Source: Pseudomonas sp. UYIF39 (GTDB lineage Bacteria; Pseudomonadota; Gammaproteobacteria; Pseudomonadales; Pseudomonadaceae). From it: a DNA stretch of 64,000 nt. The stretch spans positions 124,001 to 188,000 of the forward strand of contig NZ_JALBYU010000001.1 of NCBI RefSeq assembly GCF_029963765.1, read 5' to 3'. Position 1 is the first letter of the stretch. Every line of letters starts with the position of its first letter. The translations under genes were made by a program, and so were the position numbers. The notes under the pieces are model-generated. The model saw only the letters and a program-made list of their open reading frames with translations. It ran no database searches and had not been told where the DNA came from. Shown piece after piece: positions 33,788-42,935 of the stretch.

Positions 33788-34072
33788 ATGAAAATCATGG
33801 CGATCGGAACACTCAAGACCCTGACCCCCGAGCAGCGCGTGGCTTACCTGCCCGCTGAAGTACCCGCGACGTTGCAGCTGTACCTGGATGGCAAGATGGA
33901 GCAGTTCTGGATGCGCGACAACGAAGCGGGGGTGATTTTCCTGATGACCGTCGAATCGGTCGAAGAGGCCGACAGGTTGCTCAAGGCACTGCCGCTGGGC
34001 GAGGTCGATCTGCTGACGTTTGAACTGATGCCGATCGGGCCGCTGAGTCCGCTGGGGATGCTGATCAAGTAA
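33788..34072 (+). CDS. YciI/muconolactone isomerase-like dimeric alpha-beta barrel protein
   Basis: 94 residues: MKIMAIGTLKTLTPEQRVAYLPAEVPATLQLYLDGKMEQFWMRD, a central VIFLMTVESVEEADRLLKALPLGE strand-helix, and a VDLLTFELMPIGPLSPL end. The layout and length are those of CatC-type ferredoxin-like barrels. It begins 2 bp after the nitrilase stop with GAGGTG upstream, so it is co-translated and probably acts on or binds a compound of the nitrile pathway. Catalysis cannot be inferred. Confidence 0.72.
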   Translation: MKIMAIGTLKTLTPEQRVAYLPAEVPATLQLYLDGKMEQFWMRDNEAGVIFLMTVESVEEADRLLKALPLGEVDLLTFELMPIGPLSPLGMLIK

Positions 34073-34086
34073 GCGTCGCACACAAA

Positions 34087-34121
34087 AAAGGCACCTTTAT
34101 CGGTTGATGAAGGTGCCTTTT
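34087..34121. terminator. Bidirectional rho-independent terminator
   Basis: Stem AAAGGCACCTT / AAGGTGCCTTT with A- and T-runs on both sides, placed between the convergent nitrilase unit and dienelactone hydrolase gene. Confidence 0.88.
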
Positions 34122-34135
34122 GCATTTGTGTGGCC

Positions 34136-34834
34136 TTACAGCTCCATGCCCAAAAAGATCAACGTATTGCCATGGGCCTCAGCTGCTGCGCGCTGGTTGT
34201 AGCTGTCGCGATGCGAGCAGTTGAAGCCGTGTTCGGCCTCCGGATACACGACAATTTCCACGTTATCGTTGGTATCGAAACGCTCGGCGATTTTCTCCAC
34301 GGCTTCCAGTGGGATGTGGCTGTCCTGTTCACCGAAGTGCATCAGCAGCGGCACTTCGATTTCATCGGCGCGGTCCAGCTGGTTCTGAATCCCGCCGCCG
34401 TAATAGGCGATCGCCACGTCCACCAGCCCATTGGCGGCGGTGTGGTACGAGAGCAAACCACCGAAGCAGTAACCAATCGAGGCGATCCCGCCGTCCAGAC
34501 CCGGCTGGGCTTTCAAGGCGTCGATGGCCAGTTCGATGTCGGTCTGTGCCTTGCCAACATCGGTGGCGTTCATCAACTCGACGGCACGTTTCCAGCCGGC
34601 CTCGTCGTAGCCCAGTTCTATGCGCTCGCCGCTGCGCCAGAACAGGTCCGGTGCGATCACCAGATAACCATCGGCGGCGTATTGTTCGGCGACCGAGCGG
34701 ATGTGTTCATTCACGCCGAAGATTTCCTGGATCAGCACGATCCCCGGGCCTTTGCGGGTGTGTGGAATGGCCAGGTAAGCGCCAAATTTACCGTCGGCAC
34801 TGTCGATCTCGATCCATTGGGTGGTCACGCTCAT
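34136..34834 (-). CDS. Dienelactone hydrolase family protein
   Basis: A 232-residue alpha/beta hydrolase with the Cys nucleophile of dienelactone hydrolases (ASIGYCFGGLLSY), the acid in HFGEQDSHIP and the His in PEAEHGFNC. The GPGIVLIQEIFGVNEHIRSVA stretch is typical. AGGAGCC precedes the ATG. It could hydrolyse dienelactone in chlorocatechol breakdown, but no chlorocatechol genes are here, so a general esterase or lactonase role is as likely. Confidence 0.88.
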   Translation of the reverse strand: MSVTTQWIEIDSADGKFGAYLAIPHTRKGPGIVLIQEIFGVNEHIRSVAEQYAADGYLVIAPDLFWRSGERIELGYDEAGWKRAVELMNATDVGKAQTDIELAIDALKAQPGLDGGIASIGYCFGGLLSYHTAANGLVDVAIAYYGGGIQNQLDRADEIEVPLLMHFGEQDSHIPLEAVEKIAERFDTNDNVEIVVYPEAEHGFNCSHRDSYNQRAAAEAHGNTLIFLGMEL

Positions 34835-34871
34835 GGTGGCTCCTGTCTACACAAGTGAGTTGGGTTGAAGC

Positions 34872-35495
34872 TTATTTCGGCTGCGTGGCCTTGAAGCTTG
34901 GCAGAGACTGCATACGTTTCCACCATCCGTCGAAACCGTCCACCGAAAATACCTGCGGTGCATCCGGGGTCATGGCGATGTAGGCGCAGCCCGGCGCCAG
35001 GTAAAAGTCGCCGATGCTGGGTTCAAGACCTGCGATAAACGGATCGGTGCCTTTTATTTTCATCAGTTCGCGCAGCACCCGTTTTGAGTTCTCGATGCCT
35101 TTGCGGCGCGAGTCTTCATTCTGTCCGCCAATGAAGTCAGGAAAAAGATGGTAGCCGAACACTTGCACAAGGTTGCCGTAGCCATAGGAATCATAAATGC
35201 CCTGAGCCATGTGGGTGCGCGCACGGTCGTGGGCATTGTCAGGGGTGATGGATGGGCCTGGCAGGACTTCGTCCAGATAGGCCACGATCGCACCGGTTTC
35301 GATCACCCGGAACCCGTCGTGGTCGATGACCGGCACCTTGCCGAAAGGGTGACGCACCAAATGCTCTGGCAGGTGCGGCTCGCCTTTGATCACGTTGACC
35401 TGCACCTGGTCGAATTCGGCGTCTTTTTCCACGAGCAGCATCTTCACGGTGCGCACATAAGTACTGCCGTCAAAACCATAGAGGGTGAGACTCAT
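34872..35495 (-). CDS. Glutathione S-transferase family protein
   Basis: 207 residues with an N-terminal thioredoxin-like domain (MSLTLYGFDGSTYVRTVKMLLVEKDAEF; VPVIDHDGFRVIETGAIVAYLDE binds glutathione) and a helical C-terminal domain (FIAGLEPSIGDFYLAPGCAYIAM). The likely catalytic Ser or Thr lies in GSTYVRT. GGAG precedes the ATG. It lies 37 bp upstream of the dienelactone hydrolase gene on the same strand, so they may be co-transcribed. Confidence 0.85.
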   Translation of the reverse strand: MSLTLYGFDGSTYVRTVKMLLVEKDAEFDQVQVNVIKGEPHLPEHLVRHPFGKVPVIDHDGFRVIETGAIVAYLDEVLPGPSITPDNAHDRARTHMAQGIYDSYGYGNLVQVFGYHLFPDFIGGQNEDSRRKGIENSKRVLRELMKIKGTDPFIAGLEPSIGDFYLAPGCAYIAMTPDAPQVFSVDGFDGWWKRMQSLPSFKATQPK

Positions 35496-35545
35496 GACGA
35501 TTGCTCCACTATTGAACCGAGGGACGTTATCGAGTCCCTGGCGCT

Positions 35546-36061
35546 TTAGCGGTTATCGCGACGCCAGAAGACTCGAGCCAGCAGCGCATCGAGGCTGAGC
35601 TTGCCGGCACCGGAGAGCAACAGCGGCATAAAGGCCGCGAGGTAGATCAGCGGCAGTTTGAAGTTGCCGTGACCCTTGTTGCTGATGGCGTAACCCTGAG
35701 CAAGCTCACTCAATGTAGACCAATCGGCCGGCCAGTGAACGGCGGCGGTCGCGACGGCGGTGACGACGATCAAAATGATGGCCGAGATCCGCGTTCCCAG
35801 GCCGACCAGTATGGCCAGGGCGCAGATCAGTTCAGCCCACATCGACAGTTCCCAGTTCAGCGTGGTCGGCACGTGGTTGAAGGGAAACGGGAAGCTGTCC
35901 TGAATATCGGCGAACCAGTTCTCGCCATTGAATTTTTCCAGGCCTGATTCGAAGAACTCCCAGGCGAGGAACACCCGCAGAGTCAGCGGCGCGATCCAGC
36001 TGCCGGCACGGTCGAGGTTCAGGTGCAGGCCTTTCACGGCCGATGAGAGTGAGGTGGTCAT
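35546..36061 (-). CDS. DoxX family membrane protein
   Basis: 171 residues with four membrane helices and the DoxX signature [23 protein letters not shown]; the last helix is [23 protein letters not shown]. DoxX proteins accompany HvfA-type peptide clusters (there called HvfD) and redox-stress complexes. Here it directly follows the HvfA-like gene. GGAGATC precedes the ATG. The function in this setting is unproven. Confidence 0.85.
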   Translation of the reverse strand: MTTSLSSAVKGLHLNLDRAGSWIAPLTLRVFLAWEFFESGLEKFNGENWFADIQDSFPFPFNHVPTTLNWELSMWAELICALAILVGLGTRISAIILIVVTAVATAAVHWPADWSTLSELAQGYAISNKGHGNFKLPLIYLAAFMPLLLSGAGKLSLDALLARVFWRRDNR

Positions 36062-36118
36062 GGGCTTGATCTCCGTTCAGACAGGGAAGTGGGGCAACGC
36101 GGTGCCCCACGCAAAGGG

Positions 36119-36322
36119 TTACTCGCTGGCGCCGCACTTGCCTTCGCCACATTTGCCTTCCGCCGGTTTTCCCGCGGTGTCGGCCTGGACCTGGCTGTAG
36201 CCGTGGGCCAGTTGTTTCATGCTGAACGCTTCGGACTCAGAGGCTGAAGCCACGTTGGACAGGGCCAGGCCGCCAGCGATGATGAGGCCGAGGGTCAAGG
36301 AAGAAGTCGAGAGCTTGAACAT
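36119..36322 (-). CDS. hvfA: HvfA-type Cys-rich precursor peptide (bufferin-like)
   Basis: 67 residues: a Sec signal (LTLGLIIAGGLALSNVASA), the AFSMKQLAHGYSQVQAD segment and a C-terminal double EGKCG motif (AEGKCGEGKCGASE). In the HvfA/bufferin family the Cys of EGKCG repeats are converted to oxazolone/thioamide groups by a DUF692 iron oxidase (HvfB) with its partner HvfC, giving copper-binding peptides. Neither partner is present here; only the DoxX gene follows. GGAGTATCACC precedes the ATG. Confidence 0.8.
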   Translation of the reverse strand: MFKLSTSSLTLGLIIAGGLALSNVASASESEAFSMKQLAHGYSQVQADTAGKPAEGKCGEGKCGASE

Positions 36323-36600
36323 GGTGATACTCCGTAGCATTGAGTGAGTTGAGTGCTTTGATCGGCGTGGCCAATCGACAGGCACAGTTCATCAAGCAGG
36401 TGTATCTGCGATGTGTCTTTGGCGTGGGGTTTTAGGAGCAGGGTGTGTCGGGAGGGCAGCTGTACACACTCCGATACACAGCCAATGCAAATCAAAATGT
36501 GGGAACGCGGTGTTTTTGAGATTGTGTGATCCGGCCCCGACCAGTAGCGTCTAGCGTCTGTGTCCCCGCAATCCCATGGGGCGAGACTTCGGAACCCGGC

Positions 36601-37509
36601 ATGCAAGCGCTGTTGAACGAGATCCTAGACGCAGTTCGTCCCCTGATCGGCCAGGGCAAGGTGGCTGACTACATTCCCGCCCTCGGTACGGTGCCGGCCG
36701 ATCAGCTGGGCATCGCGGTGTATGGCAACGACGGCGAACTGTATTGCGCCGGCGATGCCCATACGCTGTTCTCGGTGCAGAGTATTTCCAAGGTGTTCAG
36801 CCTGGTGCAGGCCATCGGGCACTCCGGCGAAGCCATTTGGGAGCGCCTGGGTCACGAGCCCTCCGGCCAGCCGTTCAATTCGCTGGTGCAACTGGAGTTC
36901 GAGCGCGGACGCCCGCGCAACCCCTTCATCAATGCCGGTGCGCTGGTGATCTGCGACATCAACCAGTCACGCTTTGCCGCGCCGGCACTGTCGATGCGCG
37001 ACTTTGTGCGTCGGCTGTCCGGCAACCCGCAAGTCATGGTGGACGGCAAGGTCGCCGAGTCCGAATACCAGCACCGCGCGCGCAACGCTGCGATGGCTTA
37101 TCTGATGCAGTCTTTCGGCAATTTCCACAACGACGTCGAAGCGGTGCTGCGCAGTTACTTCAGCCATTGCGCGCTGCGCATGAGCTGCGTGGATCTGGCG
37201 CGAGCGTTCTGTTTTCTGGCCAATGACGGCTTCTGCAAGCACAGCGGCGAACAGATTCTAACCGCCCGCCAGACCCAGCAAGTCAACTCGATCATGGCCA
37301 CCAGCGGCCTCTACGATGAAGCCGGCAACTTTGCCTATCGCGTCGGTTTGCCCGGCAAGAGTGGCGTGGGCGGGGGGATTGTCGCGGTGGTGCCGGGGCA
37401 ATTCACGGTGTGCGTCTGGTCACCGGAGTTGAACACCGCCGGCAACTCCCTCGCGGGCATGGCCGCGCTGGAGTTGCTGAGTCAGCGGATTGGCTGGTCG
37501 GTGTTCTAG
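36601..37509 (+). CDS. glsA: Glutaminase
   Basis: 302 residues, the standard length of serine-type glutaminase GlsA, which hydrolyses glutamine to glutamate and ammonia. The catalytic Ser-x2-Lys is in [12 protein letters not shown], and the family blocks [25 protein letters not shown] and the [13 protein letters not shown] tail are all present. ATG 36601 fits the family start; the ribosome-binding site is weak. Transcribed alone. Confidence 0.93.
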   Translation: MQALLNEILDAVRPLIGQGKVADYIPALGTVPADQLGIAVYGNDGELYCAGDAHTLFSVQSISKVFSLVQAIGHSGEAIWERLGHEPSGQPFNSLVQLEFERGRPRNPFINAGALVICDINQSRFAAPALSMRDFVRRLSGNPQVMVDGKVAESEYQHRARNAAMAYLMQSFGNFHNDVEAVLRSYFSHCALRMSCVDLARAFCFLANDGFCKHSGEQILTARQTQQVNSIMATSGLYDEAGNFAYRVGLPGKSGVGGGIVAVVPGQFTVCVWSPELNTAGNSLAGMAALELLSQRIGWSVF

Positions 37510-37511
37510 GG

Positions 37512-38303
37512 TCAGAGCGGCAACGCCTCGACTCGGCTGCGCATAGACGCCAGCGTTTCATCGTCCAGCACGGTGGTGATATCCAGGTGCTCTTTTGCCT
37601 GAAAGAGATTCATCGCATCCCGGGTCTGTTTGCCGACGATGCCGTCGACGGGGCCGGGATGCCAGCCCAGGTACGTCAAGTAGGTTTGCGCCATACGGAT
37701 TCTCAGGTCCGGCGTCCCTCCATAGGAGAACTTCTGATACGCCGCGCTGAGCCTCACATCGTAGTTGTTGATCGCGTAGTTGGGGCCGTTGTAGCGGCGT
37801 GCGAAGTTGGCCCAGTCCTTGGCCCGTAATGCCGCGACTGAGCCGCCTTCGATCAACGTGCCAACGGTGCACAGCAGTTGTTGGTTTTCGGACTCGACCA
37901 TTCGCCTGATCATCGTCTCGACATCCGCCGAACGGGTCTGCGCGAAATTGAATCCCATGATCTGCCCCAGCCCCCAGGAGGTACTTTGCAAGGCTGCTTT
38001 CCTGTTCAGGCCGACGGCCAGGTTCAGACGGTCATACTGATGCGGCCCTGTTGCACCATAGTTGCCGGGGGTTTTGCTGCTGATATCCGGGTGTTGCGCG
38101 TCAAACGTCTGGTGGGTCAGCCGACTGAATACGTGGCGCTCGTAAAGGATTTTCGGACGGCGATCGGGATAGAACCCGTTGCCGGAGGTTTCTACTGCCA
38201 AAACAGCCCAGAGTTGCGCTGCACTGACTTTGGCAAGGTCCAGCGCCTGCGCCAGACCTTCATCGTCAAGGGCCGCTCCATGGCTTGTGAATTCATCGCT
38301 CAT
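37512..38303 (-). CDS. N-acetylmuramidase (DUF3380) with peptidoglycan-binding domain
   Basis: 263 residues from the start at MSDEFTSHGAALDD, which has GAGGAGGCC upstream; the frame extends to 38534 without support. The N-terminal domain (AVLAVETSGNGFYPDRRPKILYERHVF, TSWGLGQIMGFN, NFARRYNGPNY) is the DUF3380 muramidase found in phage and bacteriocin lysins. The C-terminal part (LTYLGWHPGPVDGIVGKQTRDAM) is a PG_binding_1 domain. No signal peptide is visible, so it may be released by lysis or be a domesticated phage enzyme. It converges with glsA. Confidence 0.85.
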   Translation of the reverse strand: MSDEFTSHGAALDDEGLAQALDLAKVSAAQLWAVLAVETSGNGFYPDRRPKILYERHVFSRLTHQTFDAQHPDISSKTPGNYGATGPHQYDRLNLAVGLNRKAALQSTSWGLGQIMGFNFAQTRSADVETMIRRMVESENQQLLCTVGTLIEGGSVAALRAKDWANFARRYNGPNYAINNYDVRLSAAYQKFSYGGTPDLRIRMAQTYLTYLGWHPGPVDGIVGKQTRDAMNLFQAKEHLDITTVLDDETLASMRSRVEALPL

Positions 38304-38469
38304 GACGGCCTCCTCGGAAAACAGGAAACGCTGATGTACCTCTTTTAGCGTAGGAGGGCCGGGTGAAGGGGCGCCGGGTTTTCGATCACCGGTCAGGCGT
38401 GCGGTTAATGACGCTCCAGGGTTTTTCCTATACATTTTCCGGCCGCCCACTGCATGGTGAAACCGCTTA

Positions 38470-39972
38470 ATGTCTCTTGCGCTCGAACGTCTAGTCGCTG
38501 GCACGCCGATCCCTTTCGCTGGTAACCGCGTCACTGTGGTCAGCCCCGAATTGGCCGCGCGCTTTCAGCCCGGGGACCATTTGCTGGTGGAGCAGGTCAG
38601 CGGCGAATTGTTGCTGATTCCGGTGGCTGACCAGCAAGCGGCGGCCATTGCAATCGAGCGTGCCGAAGCGGCTTTCGGCGCAATGTCCGCGGTCTCCGAT
38701 CAAGCCATCAGCGAGTTCTTTGATCGCTTCGCCCAACGCCTGGAAAACCCTGACTGCTGGGCCTTGATCGAGGCCGCCAACCTGGCCGACATCGAGCGGG
38801 CCAAGGCCCGCGGGCGCTCCACCACACGCCTTCTGGCGGATGAACGCATGCGCCGCGACATGATCGCCGGCCTCAGGGCCTGGCGCGATGCGCCGGCCAC
38901 GCGCGGCAAAGTGGTCAGTTGCATCGAGCATGACGGCTGGAAAGTCGAGCAAGTGGTCTCGCCGCTGGGTATCGTCGCGTTCGTCTTCGAAGGTCGACCG
39001 AACGTCTTCGCTGACGCCGCCGGTGTGTTGCGCACCGGTAACACGGCGGTGTTGCGCATTGGCAGCGATGCGTTGGGCACGGCGCAAGCCATCGTCACCC
39101 ACGCGCTGAATCCGGCACTGAGCGACGCCGGGTTGCCGACCGGCGCGGTGTCGCTGGTGGAAAGCGTCAATCACGCGGCCGGTTGGGCGATGTTCGCCGA
39201 CCGGCGCCTGTCGCTGGCGGTGGCCCGTGGTTCGGGTCGCGCCGTCAGTCAATTGGGCAGCATCGCCCAACAGGCCGGCACCGCCGTCAGCCTGCACGGC
39301 ACCGGTGGTGCCTGGCTGATCGCCGACAAGGACGCCGATGCCAACCGCTTTGCCGCGGTAGTGCGCAATTCGCTGGATCGCAAAGTCTGCAACACGATGA
39401 ACGTCTGCCTGATTCACCGTGACCGTGTCGCGCAATTGCTGCCGCTGTTCCTGGACGCACTGCAACAGGCCGGCACCGCACGGGGTCAGGGCTGCAAATT
39501 GCACATCGTCGAAGGCAGCGAGCAGTACTTGCCGACCGATTGGCAGACCGCCAGCGTTGAGGTGTATCGCGCCGAAGGCTATCAAACCGAAGCATTGGCC
39601 GAACCGCTGCCCGAGGATCAGTTGGGCCGCGAGTGGGAGTGGGAAGAAACCCCGGAAGTCAGCCTGAAGATTGTCAACGACCTGGACAGCGCCATCGCGT
39701 TGTTCAATCGCTATAGCCCGCAGTTCACCGTGTCATTGATCAGTGAAGATGCCGCGGCTCAGGAACGCTTCTACAGCGCCGTCAACGCACCCTTTGTCGG
39801 TAACGGGATTACCCGCTGGGTCGACGGACAGTACGCGCTGAACAAGCCGGAGTTGGGGCTTTCGAACTGGGAGAGCGGTCGCCTGTTTGCTCGCAGCGCG
39901 ATTCTCTCGGGAGATGGGGTGTTCACGATCCGCAGTCGCATGACCCAAACGGATCTGTCGGTCAAACGCTGA
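38470..39972 (+). CDS. ProA-like aldehyde dehydrogenase (gamma-glutamyl-phosphate reductase family paralogue)
   Basis: 500 residues, about 80 more than canonical ProA. The first 60 residues (MSLALERLVAGTPIPFAGNR...PGDHLLVEQVSGELLLIPV) are an extension. The ProA fold is recognisable from IVAFVFEGRPNVFADAAGVLRTGNTAVLRIGSDAL and the active Cys in DRKVCNTMNVCL. The usual SRGGKGLI stretch is replaced by ARGSGRAVSQLGS. No proB is adjacent. It may reduce another acyl-phosphate, or supplement ProA. The ribosome-binding site is weak. Confidence 0.7.
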   Translation: MSLALERLVAGTPIPFAGNRVTVVSPELAARFQPGDHLLVEQVSGELLLIPVADQQAAAIAIERAEAAFGAMSAVSDQAISEFFDRFAQRLENPDCWALIEAANLADIERAKARGRSTTRLLADERMRRDMIAGLRAWRDAPATRGKVVSCIEHDGWKVEQVVSPLGIVAFVFEGRPNVFADAAGVLRTGNTAVLRIGSDALGTAQAIVTHALNPALSDAGLPTGAVSLVESVNHAAGWAMFADRRLSLAVARGSGRAVSQLGSIAQQAGTAVSLHGTGGAWLIADKDADANRFAAVVRNSLDRKVCNTMNVCLIHRDRVAQLLPLFLDALQQAGTARGQGCKLHIVEGSEQYLPTDWQTASVEVYRAEGYQTEALAEPLPEDQLGREWEWEETPEVSLKIVNDLDSAIALFNRYSPQFTVSLISEDAAAQERFYSAVNAPFVGNGITRWVDGQYALNKPELGLSNWESGRLFARSAILSGDGVFTIRSRMTQTDLSVKR

Positions 39973-40141
39973 TCCAGCGCCACGACCCCAGTCAACGGCC
40001 GCACTATACTTAATGTGCGTCCGTATGGGCGTGGCGAGCACTCCAAAACGAATCAGATGTCCCTAACGCTCGCCTGAGAGTCAGAAGGCAGCACAGCCAA
40101 TGGACGGGCAGTGCATCTGATGACGCAGAGAGGGTTACACC

Positions 40142-40492
40142 ATGAAACTTCATTCCTTTCAACAATACTCTCATGATCTGGAAAGGGGCGTTCACGACAC
40201 CTGGATTACCACGAGGGTGAAGTCAGCCCTGGCAATGGCTGAACCCAGCCTTGGCCTGCAAATCCATGTCAAAACTCACGGGGGCACGGTGGCGTTGAGC
40301 GGTCGTGTCAACACTCATAAACAGTGTGAGCAGGCTGTTGCTCTGACCCGTTCGGTTCAGGGGGTCGTCGACATCGATGCCAAAGACCTGCTGACTCACG
40401 TCTTCACGCCCGGCAGTATTCCACAACCCCCCAACGCCGAAGAGAGCGCTGAAATTCGGCCACAATCTTCAGCAAAGATGGACGATAAATAA
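40142..40492 (+). CDS. BON domain protein
   Basis: 116 residues with one BON domain (WITTRVKSALAMAEPSLGLQIHVKTHGGTVALSGRV, then HKQCEQAVALTRSVQGVVDI). BON domains bind phospholipid or act in osmotic and envelope stress proteins such as OsmY. No signal peptide is visible, and the C-terminal 35 residues are polar and probably disordered. AGAGAGGG precedes the ATG. Transcribed alone. Confidence 0.8.
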   Translation: MKLHSFQQYSHDLERGVHDTWITTRVKSALAMAEPSLGLQIHVKTHGGTVALSGRVNTHKQCEQAVALTRSVQGVVDIDAKDLLTHVFTPGSIPQPPNAEESAEIRPQSSAKMDDK

Positions 40493-40570
40493 CTCGGTCG
40501 ATTGTGTCAGTGCAGCGCGCCCGTGAGCCGGGAGCGCTGCGTCGATCGTCTCTGCCAGTGGATACACGCT

Positions 40571-41233
40571 TCAGGCTGCTGCTTCTATGGGTCGGGCTTG
40601 AAGGGCGCAGGTGTCCGGATACTCGGCGAGCGCCACAAAACGGTGGCTGTTGGCATCTAGCGCATCGACCGAACCGGTCTCGATGTCGTAAACCCAACCA
40701 TGCAAATTCAGCAGGCCTTTCTCCTGAGCCAGGCGCACGCTCGGATGCGTCTGGATATTGGCCAGTTGCGCGATGACATTCTCCCGAACCATTGAACTCA
40801 CCTTCGCCGCTTCATTGGCGTGAGGGCGGGATTCGTTGATGACTTTCGCTGACTCGGCGTGTTGCAACCAGCCGCTGACGGCGGGCAGGTGGTCCATGCA
40901 TTTGCACTTGGCGACGGCAGTCATGGCGCCGCAGTCCGAGTGCCCGCAGATCACGATATCGGTGACGCCGAGCACTGCGACCGCATATTCGACCGTGGCC
41001 GACACACCGCCGGGGTGAGGGCTGTAGGAGGGCACGATGTTGCCGGCATTACGGATCACAAACAGTTCACCGGGTTCCTGTTGGGTCAGCAGTTCCGGCA
41101 CGACACGGCTGTCGGAACAGGTGATGAACAGCGTGCCCGGATGCTGGGTAGTGGCCAGGTGCTTGAACAGGTCGGTCCGTTGCGGAAAGGCGTCTTTCTG
41201 GAACTTCAAAAAACCTTCGATGAGCGCTTTCAT
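40571..41233 (-). CDS. cynT: Beta-class carbonic anhydrase of the cyanate operon
   Basis: 220 residues with the zinc ligands in CSDSRVV and [11 protein letters not shown]; the fold continues with [21 protein letters not shown]. It interconverts CO2 and bicarbonate. With cynS upstream on the same strand and divergent cynR it completes a cyanate island: bicarbonate is the cosubstrate that cyanase consumes, so CynT restores it from released CO2. GAGGACATC precedes the ATG. A REPIN lies in the 204-bp gap to cynS, so co-transcription is uncertain. Confidence 0.9.
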   Translation of the reverse strand: MKALIEGFLKFQKDAFPQRTDLFKHLATTQHPGTLFITCSDSRVVPELLTQQEPGELFVIRNAGNIVPSYSPHPGGVSATVEYAVAVLGVTDIVICGHSDCGAMTAVAKCKCMDHLPAVSGWLQHAESAKVINESRPHANEAAKVSSMVRENVIAQLANIQTHPSVRLAQEKGLLNLHGWVYDIETGSVDALDANSHRFVALAEYPDTCALQARPIEAAA

Positions 41234-41268
41234 GATGATGTCCTCATACGTGAATCAAATGATTATTT

Positions 41269-41392
41269 TGTAGCAGCTGCCGAGCCCGCGAGGCTGCGTT
41301 CGGCTGCGCAGCAGTCGTCTGGATCTGCGAGGACTTCGGTCGAGCGCGACCCCGGCTCGAACGCAGCCTCGCGAGCTCGGCAGCTGCTACAG
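41269..41392. repeat. REPIN-like inverted repeat (family A, copy 2)
   Basis: TGTAGCAGCTGCCGAGCC and its inverted partner ending in GGCAGCTGCTACA enclose about 120 bp. The arms match the element at 10594-10737. It sits between cynS and cynT. Confidence 0.88.
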
Positions 41393-41437
41393 GGGATCGA
41401 GTGTCACAGGTGGAAATTCGACTGGCCTGTCATCCAC

Positions 41438-41905
41438 TTAAAAAGGACGCAGTGGCAGGAACTTGCCATCGAGTGTGATCACCGCGCGGGAGCCGCCTTC
41501 CGGGTCTTCGACTTTCTTCATGTCGAGCTTGAAGTTGATCGCACTGATGATGCCGTCGCCGAATTGCTCATGAACCAGGGCTTTCAAGGTGGTGCCGTAA
41601 ATCTGGATCATTTCGTAGAAGCGGTAGATGGTCGGGTCGGTCGGGACACCGGAGAGGCTGCCGCGTAACGGGATGATCTGCAGGCGGGCCACGGTGTCGG
41701 CGTCCAGGTCCAGTTTTTCGCCAATCACTTTGGCGGCGCTTTCCGGCAGCGGGTGCTGACCGAGCAGGGCGGCAGTGACGTAGGCCAGACCGAGGCCGGT
41801 GCCGTCGGTCAGGTCCTGCCAGGACAGGTTTTTGCGCGCTTTTGCATCGAGGATCGACGTGGTCAGGGCCAGGCTTGGGTCGTTGTAAGCGTGGGACTGT
41901 TGCAT
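41438..41905 (-). CDS. cynS: Cyanate hydratase (cyanase)
   Basis: 155 residues, nearly the length of E. coli CynS. An N-terminal helical domain is followed by the catalytic part with Arg95 and Glu98 ([11 protein letters not shown]) and Ser121 ([10 protein letters not shown]), all conserved. The decameric enzyme turns cyanate and bicarbonate into carbamate and CO2. AGGAGAAAT precedes the ATG at 41905; upstream in-frame starts lack a ribosome-binding site. It is divergent from cynR, the usual arrangement. Confidence 0.95.
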   Translation of the reverse strand: MQQSHAYNDPSLALTTSILDAKARKNLSWQDLTDGTGLGLAYVTAALLGQHPLPESAAKVIGEKLDLDADTVARLQIIPLRGSLSGVPTDPTIYRFYEMIQIYGTTLKALVHEQFGDGIISAINFKLDMKKVEDPEGGSRAVITLDGKFLPLRPF

Positions 41906-42029
41906 GGTATTTCTCCTGTCGGGAGTGATGTTGCTTGGGTGTGGAGCAATCTTCTGCCGATCGATCCATAGCGTCCAAGACCTATATACAATGCAACGCA
42001 TAAGCACAGCCTATAGATGGTGATTCCCC

Positions 42030-42935
42030 ATGCTGCTCCGACATTTGCGCTATTTGCTGGCGGTCGCCGACCACGGCGGTTTCACCCGCGCCGCCGAGGC
42101 GCTTCACGTCTCGCAGCCGACCTTGTCCCAACAGATCCGGCAACTGGAAGAAACCCTGGGCGTGAGCCTGTTCGACCGAACCTCGCGCACGGTGAAACCC
42201 ACCGATGCGGGAGAGGCCTACATCGAATGTGCTCGTCGGGTGCTGGTGGAACTGGAGGCAGGCAAACGTGCGCTGCATGACGTAAAGGACTTGTCCCGCG
42301 GCACCTTGCGGCTGGCCATGACCCCAACGTTCATGGCGTACCTGGTGGGGCCGCTGGTGCGCGATTACGTGGCGCGGTATCCGAACATCCATCTACAGAT
42401 TTTCGAGCTGTCGATGGATGACATCGAGGCCGGCCTGGTGGATGACTCACTGGACATCGCCATCGCGTTTACCCAGGTCAGAAATGCCGACATCGAGTCG
42501 ATCCCGGCGTTTACCGAGACGTTGGGCGTCATGGTGGGGCGCGATCACCCGTTATACGAAAGCCAGGTCGCGTTGTCCGCGCAAGAGGTCGCGCAGCTGG
42601 AGTTTGCGCTGCTGGCCCCGGACTTCGTCACCCGCACCCGCATTGATGAGTACTTTGCCCAGGAGCAGATCACGCCGAAGGTGGTGATCGAGGTCAACTC
42701 GGTGAGCACCTTGCTGGAAGTCATTCGGCACACCGCCATCGCCACCATCCTTCCGGAGCCCATTGCCACCGAGGACCGGGCGTTGCGCAAAATCCCGTTG
42801 TTGGGGGAGGCGCCCAAACGAGGGGCCGCGCTGCTGCGACGCAAAAACAACTATCACAGCGCAGCGTCGGTGGCTTTTATGGAACTGGTGTTGGGTGCGG
42901 CTGCAGGTGAGTCGACGGCATCAGTCTTCGATTAA
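42030..42935 (+). CDS. cynR: LysR-type regulator CynR
   Basis: 301 residues with a LysR HTH (MLLRHLRYLLAVADHGGFTRAAEALHVSQPTLSQQIRQLEE) and an effector domain. It is divergent from cynS with 124 bp between, as in the E. coli cyn locus, where CynR activates cynTS in response to cyanate. The assignment depends mainly on this context. The ATG follows GTGATTCCCC, a weak ribosome-binding site. Confidence 0.88.
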   Translation: MLLRHLRYLLAVADHGGFTRAAEALHVSQPTLSQQIRQLEETLGVSLFDRTSRTVKPTDAGEAYIECARRVLVELEAGKRALHDVKDLSRGTLRLAMTPTFMAYLVGPLVRDYVARYPNIHLQIFELSMDDIEAGLVDDSLDIAIAFTQVRNADIESIPAFTETLGVMVGRDHPLYESQVALSAQEVAQLEFALLAPDFVTRTRIDEYFAQEQITPKVVIEVNSVSTLLEVIRHTAIATILPEPIATEDRALRKIPLLGEAPKRGAALLRRKNNYHSAASVAFMELVLGAAAGESTASVFD

